A stretch of DNA of 32,686 bases from an uncultured Sutterella sp. Lineage in GTDB: Bacteria; Pseudomonadota; Gammaproteobacteria; Burkholderiales; Burkholderiaceae_F. A model generated the notes under the pieces. That model did not search any database and was not told the DNA's origin. It worked only from the letters and a program-made list of their open reading frames with translations. The stretch covers positions 1 through 32,686 of the forward strand of contig UQTE01000023.1 in NCBI GenBank assembly GCA_900543805.1, read 5' to 3'. Shown here in pieces: positions 22,970-30,934 of this stretch. A program made the position numbers and the translations under genes. The first letter of the stretch is position 1. Each line of letters begins with the position of its first letter.

Positions 22970-25888
22970 ATGGCCAAACAGACCCTTGAATACGTGGCCT
23001 TCTGGTCGGGCGAGCAGGTCGCCGAACTCTTCGAAGCCGCGGCCGCCCTCATGAACACGGGCGACTATCAGAGCCTCCTGCAGACTTCCGCCCTGATCGG
23101 CTTTCTCCTCATGATGACGGGGGCGGCGATTCACTACCGCTTCAAGGACCTCTCCGTCTGGGCGGGGGTGATGCTCTTCTGCGCCTTTGCGCTCCTCATC
23201 CCGAAGGTGCCCGTGACGGTCACGGACCCCAAGGCCGGGACCGTGCGGGTCGTGGACCGCGTCCCTCTGGGACTCGCCTTTCCCGCCTGCGCCGCCAACA
23301 GCGTGTCCGTCTGGGCCGCGGAATCCTTCGAGACGGCCCTCGGCGCCCTGGATGCGGAGCGCTTCACGCTCTTCGGCGCGGCTTTCCCCCAGCGCGCCGT
23401 GGAGGCGCTCTACGCCGCGGGTCCCGTGGATCCGGCGGTGCGCGGGAAGCTCCGCTCCTTTGTAGAGAGCTGCGTCGCGACCGAAATTCTCACGGACGAA
23501 GGGAAACTCACGGCGCTCACAAAAGCCCCGTCCCTCTCCGACCTTCTCCTCTCGGGCACCTGGGTGAACCCGGCCCGACGCGTCTTTTTGGACGGGACGC
23601 TCTATTCCTGCAAGGCCGCGGCCGGCGTCGTCAAGGAAGCGCTCGAACAGGACTTGGAGAAAGTGGAGGAAAAGCTTCTTCTGCGTCTCTCGGGATCGGG
23701 CGACGCGGTGCTGCAGGAGGCCGTGCGAAAGGCGACGGCCGAGAGCGAAGCGATCTTTTTGGGGACGTCGAGGAGTCTTCGGGAGTCTCTTCGGCACGCA
23801 GTCCTTTTGAATGCCCTGCCGGAAGGGCTCGGCGACTTTGCGAAGCGAAGCGCCGCGCCCGTGGCGGCCGCGGCCGAGATCGCGAAGGCGCAGGGCAATC
23901 TCGCGACCGAGATCAACTACCGCGCGTCCGCGGAACTCGCCGAGGCGGCGCTCCCGAAACTGCGCTCGCTTCTCGAAATGCTCGTGATCGGCGTCTTTCC
24001 CGTGATGATCGTGATGGCGCTCGCCCTGGGGATCGGGGCGACGGCGATGCTCCGCTTCTACGCGGTTCTTCTCGTCTGGCTCGCGCTCTGGGCCCCGATC
24101 GCGTCGGTGGTGAACTTTTTGTCCCTTGCCGACGCCGATCCGGTCTCGACCCTCGTGAAGCTCTACGGGGGCGTGACGCTGGAGGCCGCGGACGTGATCC
24201 GCAAGGCCGGCACGACGTCGGAAGCGATGGCGGGGACTCTGATGATGCTGGTTCCCGTGATTTCCTTTGCGATCGCGAAGGTGAGCGACAACGGGGCGGC
24301 CGCATGGGCGGGATCCGTCCTGGCTCCTGCTCAGAGCGCGGCCAACGCTCAGGGCGCGACGCTCTCGGCCGGGAACATTTCGGTCGGAAACGCTTCGCTC
24401 GGGAACACGAGCATGAACAATACCGTCGGGAACAACCACGACCTGAGCGTGCGCACGACGGCGAGCGACCTCATGGCGATGTCGACGCCCTACGGGTCGG
24501 CGACGGTCGACATGTCGTCGGGAACCGTGACCTCGGCGAGACGTCTCACAAGCGACCTCGGCGTCTCGGTGACGCGCGGCGAGACCTACACCTCGGGCGG
24601 CGCGGAGACCGTGGGATCGGGCATCTCCTACACCAACACGACGACGGCCGGCACGAACTACACGGACACGCGCGGCGTGAACGCGGCGGAAGGCTACGGA
24701 CACGCGACAAACGAATCGGTCGGGAACACGCTCACGAACAGCGTGTCGTCGAATGCCGGCCGGGACGGATCCTACGGAACGACGACCACGGTCAGCGAAG
24801 GGGCGAATCTCACCCTGGACGCTTCAAACTCCGAGGGGGTGTCGCTGCGGCAGGGAGTTGGGCTTCGGTTCGGGGTGGGCTTTAATTCTGCTCTTGATAA
24901 ACCCTTTTCCTTTGATGACCTAATGTCATCAGTGGACACACATTCGCTTAAACAAGGCCTCCCTGCATCCTACGCGACGGAATCACGAGACGGCACCACA
25001 ACATCCTCAGTTTTTTGCACTCCGCGAATAGCAGGACTTCCCTTATCTCTTTCAGAAACAAGAGGTGCTTTTGTTGAAGATCCAGACAAAAATCGTTCAA
25101 AGTCTGTTTCGATTATGAGCGGGGACATTGCCCCCAACTTCTCCATTCAAACAGGAAACTCGTTGCGAGATGCCGCCAGCTTTAGCGAGGCTTCTTCTCT
25201 AAACAAATCGGCAAGTATGAGGCACAATTTTGCTTATCAAGAAGGAAGCACAGCGAACATTTCTTCCGTAAACACCGAGACCACATCGGAAACAATAAAT
25301 ACCGTCAAACAAACAGGAAGCAATTTCTCAAAAACCTCCGTTCACACGGAAGCAGATATATCGAATCAGAATGCCGCAAAAAACCAAATCAAAACGAACA
25401 GCAAGTCGAGAACAATTCAGTACGACGAAAGTCCGGCCGTTTTGTTTGAAAGCATCGAACAACACGAAGGCATTCAATCTGCCTTGCGTTCTTCCACTTT
25501 GTACGGCGGCAAATCCGTTGCGACGGCATTGGCTCAGAAGATTGCCGATGAAGAGAAAAAGAGGAGCCTTTTCGACAACATCGACATTCCTCAGGTGACG
25601 CGGGAAGATCTTGATGAAAAGTTCTTGACTCGAGAAAACAAAATCCTCAGTCAGTATGCACCGGCTCATCTGGAAAAGCCGAACTTGAAAGAACCGCAGG
25701 ATGAGATAGAGAAAGTTCAGGAGAACCTGGATAGTCTCAACAAAGAGCACGACTGTCAGGTTGAGGTGTCCAAGGAATACCGCAGAAAGGAAACCGGCGT
25801 ATTCTCTCTTGTTGAAAACGCTTTCGCAGGAGGTTTTGGGTATGAAGACCCCCATGAACGACTAAAAGAAAAACAGGGCAACCTGTGA
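22970..25888 (+). CDS. traG: TraG, pilus assembly, mating-pair stabilisation, exclusion target
   Basis: 972 aa (F TraG 938). The N-terminal half is the membrane part needed for pilus assembly: YVAFWSGEQVAELFEAAAAL, helices at about 43-60 and 62-82, and a cluster including EMLVIGVFPVMIVMALALGI and LMMLVPVISFAIAKVSDNGA (about 335-445). A Gly/Asn/Ser/Thr-rich repeat-like stretch follows (NISVGNASLGNTSMNNTVGN). From about residue 633 (base about 24870) to the end the DNA becomes AT-rich: one hand-counted line is 65% GC at 24601-24660 and 42% at 25321-25380. In F and SXT the TraG C-terminus is recognised by the recipient's exclusion protein. GGAG lies six bases before the ATG. Confidence 0.93.
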   Translation: MAKQTLEYVAFWSGEQVAELFEAAAALMNTGDYQSLLQTSALIGFLLMMTGAAIHYRFKDLSVWAGVMLFCAFALLIPKVPVTVTDPKAGTVRVVDRVPLGLAFPACAANSVSVWAAESFETALGALDAERFTLFGAAFPQRAVEALYAAGPVDPAVRGKLRSFVESCVATEILTDEGKLTALTKAPSLSDLLLSGTWVNPARRVFLDGTLYSCKAAAGVVKEALEQDLEKVEEKLLLRLSGSGDAVLQEAVRKATAESEAIFLGTSRSLRESLRHAVLLNALPEGLGDFAKRSAAPVAAAAEIAKAQGNLATEINYRASAELAEAALPKLRSLLEMLVIGVFPVMIVMALALGIGATAMLRFYAVLLVWLALWAPIASVVNFLSLADADPVSTLVKLYGGVTLEAADVIRKAGTTSEAMAGTLMMLVPVISFAIAKVSDNGAAAWAGSVLAPAQSAANAQGATLSAGNISVGNASLGNTSMNNTVGNNHDLSVRTTASDLMAMSTPYGSATVDMSSGTVTSARRLTSDLGVSVTRGETYTSGGAETVGSGISYTNTTTAGTNYTDTRGVNAAEGYGHATNESVGNTLTNSVSSNAGRDGSYGTTTTVSEGANLTLDASNSEGVSLRQGVGLRFGVGFNSALDKPFSFDDLMSSVDTHSLKQGLPASYATESRDGTTTSSVFCTPRIAGLPLSLSETRGAFVEDPDKNRSKSVSIMSGDIAPNFSIQTGNSLRDAASFSEASSLNKSASMRHNFAYQEGSTANISSVNTETTSETINTVKQTGSNFSKTSVHTEADISNQNAAKNQIKTNSKSRTIQYDESPAVLFESIEQHEGIQSALRSSTLYGGKSVATALAQKIADEEKKRSLFDNIDIPQVTREDLDEKFLTRENKILSQYAPAHLEKPNLKEPQDEIEKVQENLDSLNKEHDCQVEVSKEYRRKETGVFSLVENAFAGGFGYEDPHERLKEKQGNL

Positions 25889-25897
25889 CGAAAAGAG

Positions 25898-25911
25898 GGA
25901 GCTTTCGCTCC
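25898..25911. terminator. Short hairpin between convergent traG and exclusion candidate
   Basis: GGAGC (25898-25902), loop TTTC, GCTCC (25907-25911), flanked by AAAAGAG and ATCTCTCT. It lies in the 35-base gap between the convergent stops and could end transcription from both sides, though it lacks a proper T tract. Confidence 0.35.
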
Positions 25912-25923
25912 ATCTCTCTAGAA

Positions 25924-26283
25924 TTATCCGATTGTAAAAGGCCCGATTCCAAAACCCATCCATGCAGGAAAACTTTCCCAATCTCGATTCTTAAAACGAA
26001 GTTTCATCATTCGTTCATAGTCAAAATGTTTATCTGCATCTTTAGGGACAACCAGAGGTACAGCCCAACTCTTGGGATTTTTACGCATCCAATCCTCAAT
26101 CCTCGCTTTCTCTCCCAAGATCCCAAACCTTCTAAGAATCCAGACTCCAAATACAAAATTAAATACCGAGTACATAACATAAAGTATCCAGAGTCGATAC
26201 CACTTAAGAATATCCACCTGCCAATAAATGACGTGATCTTCTTTTTCTTCACGCATCCAGACCAATAGAAGTTGCCCTCTCAT
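25924..26283 (-). CDS. Small membrane protein, candidate entry-exclusion protein
   Basis: A 119-aa protein with one strong transmembrane helix (LWILYVMYSVFNFVFGVWIL, about residues 28-47) and a basic/aromatic cytoplasmic-looking C-terminus ending FPAWMGFGIGPFTIG. ATG 26283 is chosen because AAAGGA (26296-26291 on this strand) is seven bases upstream; the frame is open further but without such a site. A TATAAT box lies about 35 bases upstream. It is AT-rich (37% GC in 26161-26220), convergent with traG and next to the AT-rich traG end. F TraS and SXT Eex are also small inner-membrane proteins next to traG, so an exclusion role is inferred. I see no sequence match to either. Confidence 0.6.
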   Translation of the reverse strand: MRGQLLLVWMREEKEDHVIYWQVDILKWYRLWILYVMYSVFNFVFGVWILRRFGILGEKARIEDWMRKNPKSWAVPLVVPKDADKHFDYERMMKLRFKNRDWESFPAWMGFGIGPFTIG

Positions 26284-26317
26284 TTCAACATCCTTTGTTG
26301 TTCTATTAACGAACACA

Positions 26318-26323
26318 ATTATA
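26318..26323 (-). promoter_or_regulatory. TATAAT -10 box for membrane-protein gene
   Basis: A perfect TATAAT on the minus strand (plus strand ATTATA) lies 35 bases upstream of the ATG at 26283, in a very AT-rich divergent region. A TTGGTG 18 bases further upstream is a weak -35. This suggests the membrane-protein gene is expressed independently of the transfer operon, as expected for an exclusion gene that must act in recipients. Confidence 0.45.
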
Positions 26324-26408
26324 CACAAAAACAAAAATCACCACCAACAGCAAGCAAAAATAGAATTCACATTAATACGTTAAACAGATTCCACTAAGCA
26401 AAACTACG

Positions 26409-27488
26409 ATGAATTACGAAGAAGCCAAAATCGCCGCCAAACGGATCGGATTTACCCACATCATCCGCTGTGAAGGGAAGCAGAGCATTCTCACTCCCTA
26501 CCGCTCCCTCTCGAACAAAATGTCGGGCTGCTATCTGCAGTTTCGTGCGGACGACATCCTCTACATCGGACAGAGCAAGAACATTCCGAACCGTTTCCTC
26601 GCGCATCGCTCACACGGACACGTGATCGACTTTCTCGCCTTCAAGCCCTGCGCTCCGGAAGACCTCGACGAAGTCGAAGACGAGATGATCTTCCGGGCGG
26701 AAGCCTTGGGCTTTCGACTCGCGAACCGCGCGCCGAAGACCGTCGAGCCCGATCCCCTCACCTTCGACGAAGTCGTGCCCCCGCACCAACAGGACGCCTT
26801 TCTCGAGCGCTTCAAGACGGAGATCCCCTTTCAGACGCAGATGAAGCAGCTCGCCCAAGGCGCAGGCGACTCGCACCGTGCGGACTGGCTGCAATTCAAA
26901 CGCCTCCCGAAGGCGGTCGACATCATTCGCATCGCGGGCGGCTACCTCCGCACCGTCCTCCCGGCCGAAGAGCTTGCCGGCGTCTTTTACCGCGTGACGC
27001 TCGGCTATCGGCAAAACCTCACCTCCTTTCAGCCGGCTCTGCGTTTGATCTTCGGCGTGCACACGCTCTTTGTGGCGGGCTTTCTTCGGCAACTGCCGAC
27101 CTTTCCCGTCGCCTCGGTCACGGTGGCGACCGAAGTTCTTTTGAACGGGAAGACGAAAGAGGAGTTTGAAAACGAGTACACGTGGCTCTCGGTCGAATGG
27201 GACGTCGTGCAGTCGGACCGCCCCTTTTCCCCCACGCACAAGAAGGTGATCTACCAGAGCCCGTTCGCGCTGCGCGAGGATGCGGAGCGCGAAGTGAGCC
27301 AGGCGCTCGCCAAGGGCTTTTCGAAGGTCACGCTGCCGCTCGACGTGCTCCCCGACCTGCTCCTCGACCCCGCCTTCGCGCGGGCGGCGGCCCTGGCGGC
27401 CATCGCCGCGATGCGGTGGTCGTCGCCCACGACGGACGAACACAACCGGTTGGCGAACTTCGCGCTCGACACCGGGTATTTGCCTTGA
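26409..27488 (+). CDS. GIY-YIG-type nuclease-like protein with unknown C-terminus
   Basis: 359 aa. Residues about 38-100 carry a GIY-YIG-like domain: GCYLQ at 40-44 in place of GIY, DDILYIGQS with YIG at 52-54, an Arg at 62 (NIPNRFLAH), His residues 66-71 and an acidic EVEDEM at about 88-93 that could supply the catalytic Glu. The rest, with FQTQMKQLAQGAGDSHRADW, YRVTLGYRQNLTSFQPALRL and a helical C-terminus, is not recognised. GC content returns to transfer-gene levels here. The start has no clear ribosome binding site but follows an AT-rich divergent region. It may be a nuclease of a mobile element or a defence factor; neither is shown. Confidence 0.65.
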   Translation: MNYEEAKIAAKRIGFTHIIRCEGKQSILTPYRSLSNKMSGCYLQFRADDILYIGQSKNIPNRFLAHRSHGHVIDFLAFKPCAPEDLDEVEDEMIFRAEALGFRLANRAPKTVEPDPLTFDEVVPPHQQDAFLERFKTEIPFQTQMKQLAQGAGDSHRADWLQFKRLPKAVDIIRIAGGYLRTVLPAEELAGVFYRVTLGYRQNLTSFQPALRLIFGVHTLFVAGFLRQLPTFPVASVTVATEVLLNGKTKEEFENEYTWLSVEWDVVQSDRPFSPTHKKVIYQSPFALREDAEREVSQALAKGFSKVTLPLDVLPDLLLDPAFARAAALAAIAAMRWSSPTTDEHNRLANFALDTGYLP

Positions 27489-27622
27489 AGACGCGGCCGT
27501 CCGCCAATCCGAGGTCTGCGCCAGCCTTTGACCCGCTCGAGGGCTTGACGGACGCGCCATTCCTTCCGCATGAATCACGGGAAAGCGTTACATACCCATG
27601 CGTTGATCCTCAACCTCGATCG

Positions 27623-27651
27623 TTGACCTTCGTTACTATTGCCGATAGAAT
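27623..27651 (+). promoter_or_regulatory. Sigma70-like promoter of the toxin-antitoxin pair
   Basis: TTGACC (27623-27628), a 17-base spacer and TAGAAT (27646-27651), each one or two bases from consensus with ideal spacing, 29 bases before the antitoxin-like ATG at 27680. GAGG at 27669-27672 is the ribosome binding site. Similar CCTCGATCG and CCTCTCGATAG segments (27613-27621 and 27656-27666) flank the promoter and might be autoregulatory half-sites. Confidence 0.6.
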
Positions 27652-27679
27652 GTTTCCTCTCGATAGGTGAGGTGAGGTT

Positions 27680-28258
27680 ATGTTCGATATTAGAAAAGCC
27701 ACGCAGGTCGCGGCTTACCTTCTCTGGAAGAGAGGAGGCAAAATGTCGTACCTCAAGCTCATGAAGCTCATGTATCTGGCGGAAAAGCAGTTTCTGTTGG
27801 ATCACGGCGAGCGGCTGACGGGTGACAAAATGGTGTCCATGCCCAAGGGGCCCGTTCTTTCAGCCGTCTATGACTGCTTCATTGGCGGACAAGAGCCGTA
27901 CTGGAATTCTTGGATTAAAAATCCCGGCGATTACGATTTGTCTCTACGTTCCGACATCAGCAACAGGGTCAATGAAGATGACCCGTTGGACACGTTTGAT
28001 GAACTGTCTTTGGCCGACCAGAGTGTTCTCGATAAGGTTTATTCCGAATATGGCAGGATGAACCGTTGGAAGCTTGTTGAGCTGTTGCACAATCCGGTCT
28101 ATTGCCCCGAATGGGAAGATCCGCAGGGGTCGTCTTACCCCATACCGCCGTCTTCTCTCTTGATGAAGAACGGGAAGACAAAAGCGGAAGCCGATGCCAT
28201 CCTGCAAAAATTGGCTGAAGAGGATGACCTGCAGACCGTTACCCGGGGACTGGCATGA
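27680..28258 (+). CDS. Panacea (SocA-like, DUF4065) domain antitoxin
   Basis: A 192-aa protein whose first 75 residues match the Panacea domain: GGKMSYLKLMKLMYLAEKQF, then the MPKGPVLSAVYDCF motif. The family is known from SocA and from the PanA antitoxins, which neutralise many unrelated toxins. The C-terminal part (about 80-192) includes DPLDTFDELSLADQSVLDKV and NRWKLVELLHNPVYCPEW, also common in the family. It has a good promoter and GAGG site, and overlaps the next gene by ATGA. Antitoxin before toxin with coupling is the expected layout. Moderate GC (about 50%) sets it apart from the transfer genes. Confidence 0.85.
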   Translation: MFDIRKATQVAAYLLWKRGGKMSYLKLMKLMYLAEKQFLLDHGERLTGDKMVSMPKGPVLSAVYDCFIGGQEPYWNSWIKNPGDYDLSLRSDISNRVNEDDPLDTFDELSLADQSVLDKVYSEYGRMNRWKLVELLHNPVYCPEWEDPQGSSYPIPPSSLLMKNGKTKAEADAILQKLAEEDDLQTVTRGLA

Positions 28259-28671
28259 CCGAGTTCATACCGGAGAAGAAAGGCACAATCCTTTCAATCG
28301 CGGGGAAAATCAACCATCTTCACGTAATCTGCACCAATCAATTTTTTTGTGCAGACATTGGCGCGATGGCGATCATCGCCGTAAACATCAGCTCGATCAA
28401 AGAAAATGTTGATTACGACAAAACCTGCGTTTTACATGTCGGCGATCACCCTTTCATCAAGCACGACAGCTACGTCCGATACAAGGACGCAACCGCGATG
28501 AAAGTAGAGAACATTTTGGAGAAGATATCACACAGAGAAATTACTGTGCTTGAAAATTTATCTGACGAAGTTTTCGAACGTGTATTCGCAGGATTCGAAA
28601 AATCCGAATACACCTCCAGAAAAATCAAGAAGCAACTTCGCGTAGCAGCCGGAGCAAGAAAAGCTCTATAG
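28255..28671 (+). CDS. Probable toxin partner of the Panacea antitoxin
   Basis: A 138-aa soluble protein translationally coupled to the Panacea gene by ATGA. It begins GTILSIAGKINHLHVICTNQ and contains VNISSIKENVDYDKTCVLHV and GDHPFIKHDSYVRYKDATAM, a beta-strand-rich layout and wording that recall PemK/MazF-like SH3-fold RNases, followed by a helical, Lys-rich C-terminus. The PemK link comes from pattern only; a known toxin family is not certain. Partner of PanA is inferred from order and overlap. If an RNase, it would arrest translation when the antitoxin is lost, stabilising the element or acting on phage infection. Confidence 0.65.
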   Translation: MTEFIPEKKGTILSIAGKINHLHVICTNQFFCADIGAMAIIAVNISSIKENVDYDKTCVLHVGDHPFIKHDSYVRYKDATAMKVENILEKISHREITVLENLSDEVFERVFAGFEKSEYTSRKIKKQLRVAAGARKAL

Positions 28672-28727
28672 GCCGAGCCAGAATCTCACGCCCCTTCAGC
28701 CACCCCAGTGTTCTGCACCGGAAGATC

Positions 28728-28832
28728 TCATTTCGACACAAAAACGGTCTCGATGCCGTCGCCGAAGGCGCGGTCGAATCCCATGCGGATGCCGCCGATC
28801 CCGGCGAAGAGGTCAATGCTTTTCAGAGTCAT
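28728..28832 (-). pseudogene. N-terminal stub of a lost C5 cytosine methyltransferase
   Basis: ATG 28832 opens 34 codons reading SIDLFAGIGGIRMGFDRAFG, the motif I (SAM-binding FxGxGG) start of Dcm-type cytosine-5 methyltransferases, then stops at TGA 28728-28730. No later methyltransferase motif is seen in any frame, and the toxin gene of the opposite strand ends only 56 bases further on, so the remainder has been deleted. The start overlaps the end of vsr by 20 bases, as in coupled vsr/dcm-type operons. Its motif I differs from that of the intact methyltransferase at 29624, so it is the remnant of another enzyme. Confidence 0.75.
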
Positions 28833-29313
28833 TGTTATGTGAATATCGTTGAAATTGTTCCCGCAGAAGCCGTCCGTCGATTTCGAAGGACGTTCGGTCC
28901 GCGTCGCGAAGGAAATCCGCCGCGTTTTTGGCAAGCAGAGCCAACGTCTTCTTGCCGCACGCACACTCCCAGACCGTAAGAACGCGCCAACCCGCGCCGA
29001 GGAGCTCCCTGCGCACGGCTTCATCCCTCGCCTTGTTCCTTGCGAGCTTGTCGCGCCAGAACGTTTCGTTCGACTTGGGAACGGTCGCGCGGGGACACCC
29101 GTCGTGTGCATGCCAGAAACAGCCGTGTACGAACACCGCGGTTTTGTATTTTCGCAAAACCAGGTCGGGCACGCCCGGGAGTTTCCTGTCGTGCAGACGG
29201 TAGCGAAACCCCATGGCGAAAAGCAGACGACGGACGATCATCTCGGGCTTCGTGTCTCCCGAGTGAATTTTCGACATGATGTCGCTGCGTTTTTCGGTTG
29301 AGAAGACGTCCAT
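28813..29313 (-). CDS. vsr: Vsr very-short-patch mismatch endonuclease
   Basis: A 166-aa endonuclease that nicks beside T:G mismatches arising from deamination of 5-methylcytosine. It has the N-terminal STEKRSDIMSKIHSGDTKPE and the catalytic core KLPGVPDLVLRKYKTAVFVH with Asp 50, followed by GCFWHAHDGC with His 63 and His 68. Cys 65, His 70, Cys 73 and Cys 117 match the zinc ligands of E. coli Vsr. It ends normally, overlapping a truncated methyltransferase start. ATG 29313 gives the standard family length; the ribosome binding site is weak (GGTGA). It diverges from an intact methyltransferase 310 bp away, which may now supply its substrate. Confidence 0.92.
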   Translation of the reverse strand: MDVFSTEKRSDIMSKIHSGDTKPEMIVRRLLFAMGFRYRLHDRKLPGVPDLVLRKYKTAVFVHGCFWHAHDGCPRATVPKSNETFWRDKLARNKARDEAVRRELLGAGWRVLTVWECACGKKTLALLAKNAADFLRDADRTSFEIDGRLLREQFQRYSHNNDSEKH

Positions 29314-29623
29314 CGTATCACCGTCGGTTGAAGTCGATATTTTAGCGGAGGGATGAGGCGGACACGAAAAAGTCGGAAAGATACCTCCCCGACAAGCACA
29401 AACAGTTTGCGGGCATCGGGCTCGAATTCGGTTGCCTTCCGTCGGGAACTCTCCGTATGAATTTTCCAACTCGTGTATGATTCCCTGCGATGCAGGAAGG
29501 TGCCTTGGGTCCATACAATCCGGATCCGGGTTGCCTCTCTGCTTTCCCAGGCACTTTCTAAAAGGGACCCGCCCGGCGGATGATCGAAACCCGAAACAAA
29601 CAACAAAAGATGGAGGAAAAACA
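29314..29623. other. Divergent intergenic region between vsr and methyltransferase
   Basis: 310 bp that must hold promoters for both directions. On the minus strand TAAAAT (about 29338-29343) lies a suitable distance upstream of vsr; on the plus strand TATGAT (29476-29481) is a possible -10, but neither has a good -35. GGAGG at 29612-29616 serves the methyltransferase GTG. A frame on the plus strand is open from 29432 into the methyltransferase, but its composition before 29624 is unlike protein. No further gene is supported. Confidence 0.4.
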
Positions 29624-30733
29624 GTGATCCCCGAGCTCGTCCCCGGCATCCCCCTGACAGTCGGCGAAATGTTTTCCGGCCCGGGAGGGATAGGAATCGC
29701 CCTCAAGCGGACCCGAAGCGAGCATTTTTCCTTTCGGCACGTGTGGGCCACGGATTACGACCCCGATACCTGCCAGACATACAAGCACAACGTCCTGCGG
29801 GACGAACCCGACGCCCTGTCCATTTGCGCCGACGTCAGAAAATTGGACATCAGCCGGCTCCCCGTAGTGGATGGATTCCTCTTCGGCTTCCCCTGCAACG
29901 ACTTTTCGCTTGTCGGCGAATCCAAAGGTCTGCACGGCCGCTTCGGGGGACTCTATTCGTACGGCGTCGAGTACATCAAACGCGCCAACCCTCTCTTCTT
30001 CTTCGCCGAAAATGTTTCCGGTTTAAGTTCCGCCAACAGCGGAAAAGCCTTCGACGTCATCCTCGAAGCGCTGAACCATGCTGGCCCTTTCGGCTACCGC
30101 ATAACGGCCCATCTCTACCGTTTCGAGGACTACGGCGTTCCCCAGACACGGCACCGCTACATTTTGATCGGCATCAGAGGCGACCTTGGCTTGACCTTCA
30201 ACGTTCCCAAACCGTCCGGGATCACGAAGACCAGCGCGGAAGCGTTGGCCGACATTCCGGAATCGGCTCCCAACCAGGAACCGACCCGACAGTCTCGCGT
30301 CGTTTCGGAACGCCTGGCTCTCATCAGAGAAGGCGAAAACATCTGGCAGGCGCAGGATGCCGGACGCATCCCCGAACGTCTGCGGCTCAACGTCAAGGGA
30401 GCCCGGCTTTCGCAGATCTATCGGCGCCTTGATTCAAAGAAGCCCGCCTACACCGTCACCGGATCCGGAGGGGGAGGCACGCACGTCTACCACTGGTCGG
30501 AAAACCGTGCTCTGACGAATCGGGAACGGGCCCGTCTGCAGACCTTTCCGGACGACTTCGTGTTTTTCGGTCCGAAGGAAAGCGTTCGAAGACAAATCGG
30601 CATGGCTGTCCCCTGCGACGGAGCCCGAGTCATCCTCGAGGCCCTGCTGAAGACGTTTGAGCGGAAGAGCTACGAAAGTGTCGAACCCTCCGTCGGCATT
30701 TTCCCCGCCGGGAGTTTCGCCCCAAAACGCTGA
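29624..30733 (+). CDS. C5 cytosine DNA methyltransferase
   Basis: A 369-aa modification methyltransferase. Motif I EMFSGPGGIGIAL (about residues 15-27), motif IV FGFPCNDFS with catalytic Cys 91, motif VI FFAENVSGL (about 126-134, Glu 129-Asn 130-Val 131), motif VIII YGVPQTRHRYILIG, a target-recognition region (about 210-300), motif IX ARLQTFPDDF and motif X RRQIGMAVPC (usual QIGNAVP, Asn replaced by Met). GTG 29624 is chosen for the GGAGG at 29612-29616. It differs clearly from the stub at 28728. It probably protects host DNA, or marks self DNA for the neighbouring AIPR locus. No cognate restriction enzyme is in the window. Confidence 0.93.
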   Translation: MIPELVPGIPLTVGEMFSGPGGIGIALKRTRSEHFSFRHVWATDYDPDTCQTYKHNVLRDEPDALSICADVRKLDISRLPVVDGFLFGFPCNDFSLVGESKGLHGRFGGLYSYGVEYIKRANPLFFFAENVSGLSSANSGKAFDVILEALNHAGPFGYRITAHLYRFEDYGVPQTRHRYILIGIRGDLGLTFNVPKPSGITKTSAEALADIPESAPNQEPTRQSRVVSERLALIREGENIWQAQDAGRIPERLRLNVKGARLSQIYRRLDSKKPAYTVTGSGGGGTHVYHWSENRALTNRERARLQTFPDDFVFFGPKESVRRQIGMAVPCDGARVILEALLKTFERKSYESVEPSVGIFPAGSFAPKR

Positions 30734-30868
30734 CACCCGCGGCCTCCTCGGCTAGCAGCCCCCGGCAGACAAACTTCCGGACGATTGCTGCACGCCGCAC
30801 CGAACGCGCAACGTCGAGACGACGGGACGGTTTGTCGGAACGGAATCCCGCGCAAAACGGCGAACGTT

Positions 30869-30884
30869 CGGGGAAACCTCCCCG
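30869..30884. terminator. Stem-loop between convergent methyltransferase and AIPR
   Basis: CGGGGA (30869-30874), loop AACC, TCCCCG (30879-30884) forms a 6-bp GC-rich stem in the 201-bp gap between convergent genes. No T tract follows, so its use as a terminator is uncertain. A dispersed GACAAAC/GTTTGTC pair (30768-30774, 30830-30836) is also present. Confidence 0.25.
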
Positions 30885-30934
30885 GACGGCAGCCTTGAAG
30901 GGGAAGTCAAATGCGTACGCAGTTTTGCACCGCC

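Noticed and set aside
21536..24703. A 1055-codon open frame on the minus strand
   Set aside because: It lies opposite traH and traG, which have clear family motifs. The minus frame is Arg/Gly/His-rich and arises from GC-rich third positions.
24304..24885. 193-codon alternative plus-strand frame inside traG
   Set aside because: Arg/Gly/His-rich shadow of the repetitive Gly/Asn/Ser/Thr segment of TraG.
29314..29751. Upstream extension of the vsr frame
   Set aside because: Composition is not protein-like and it would overlap the methyltransferase start; the Vsr family begins at the ATG at 29313.
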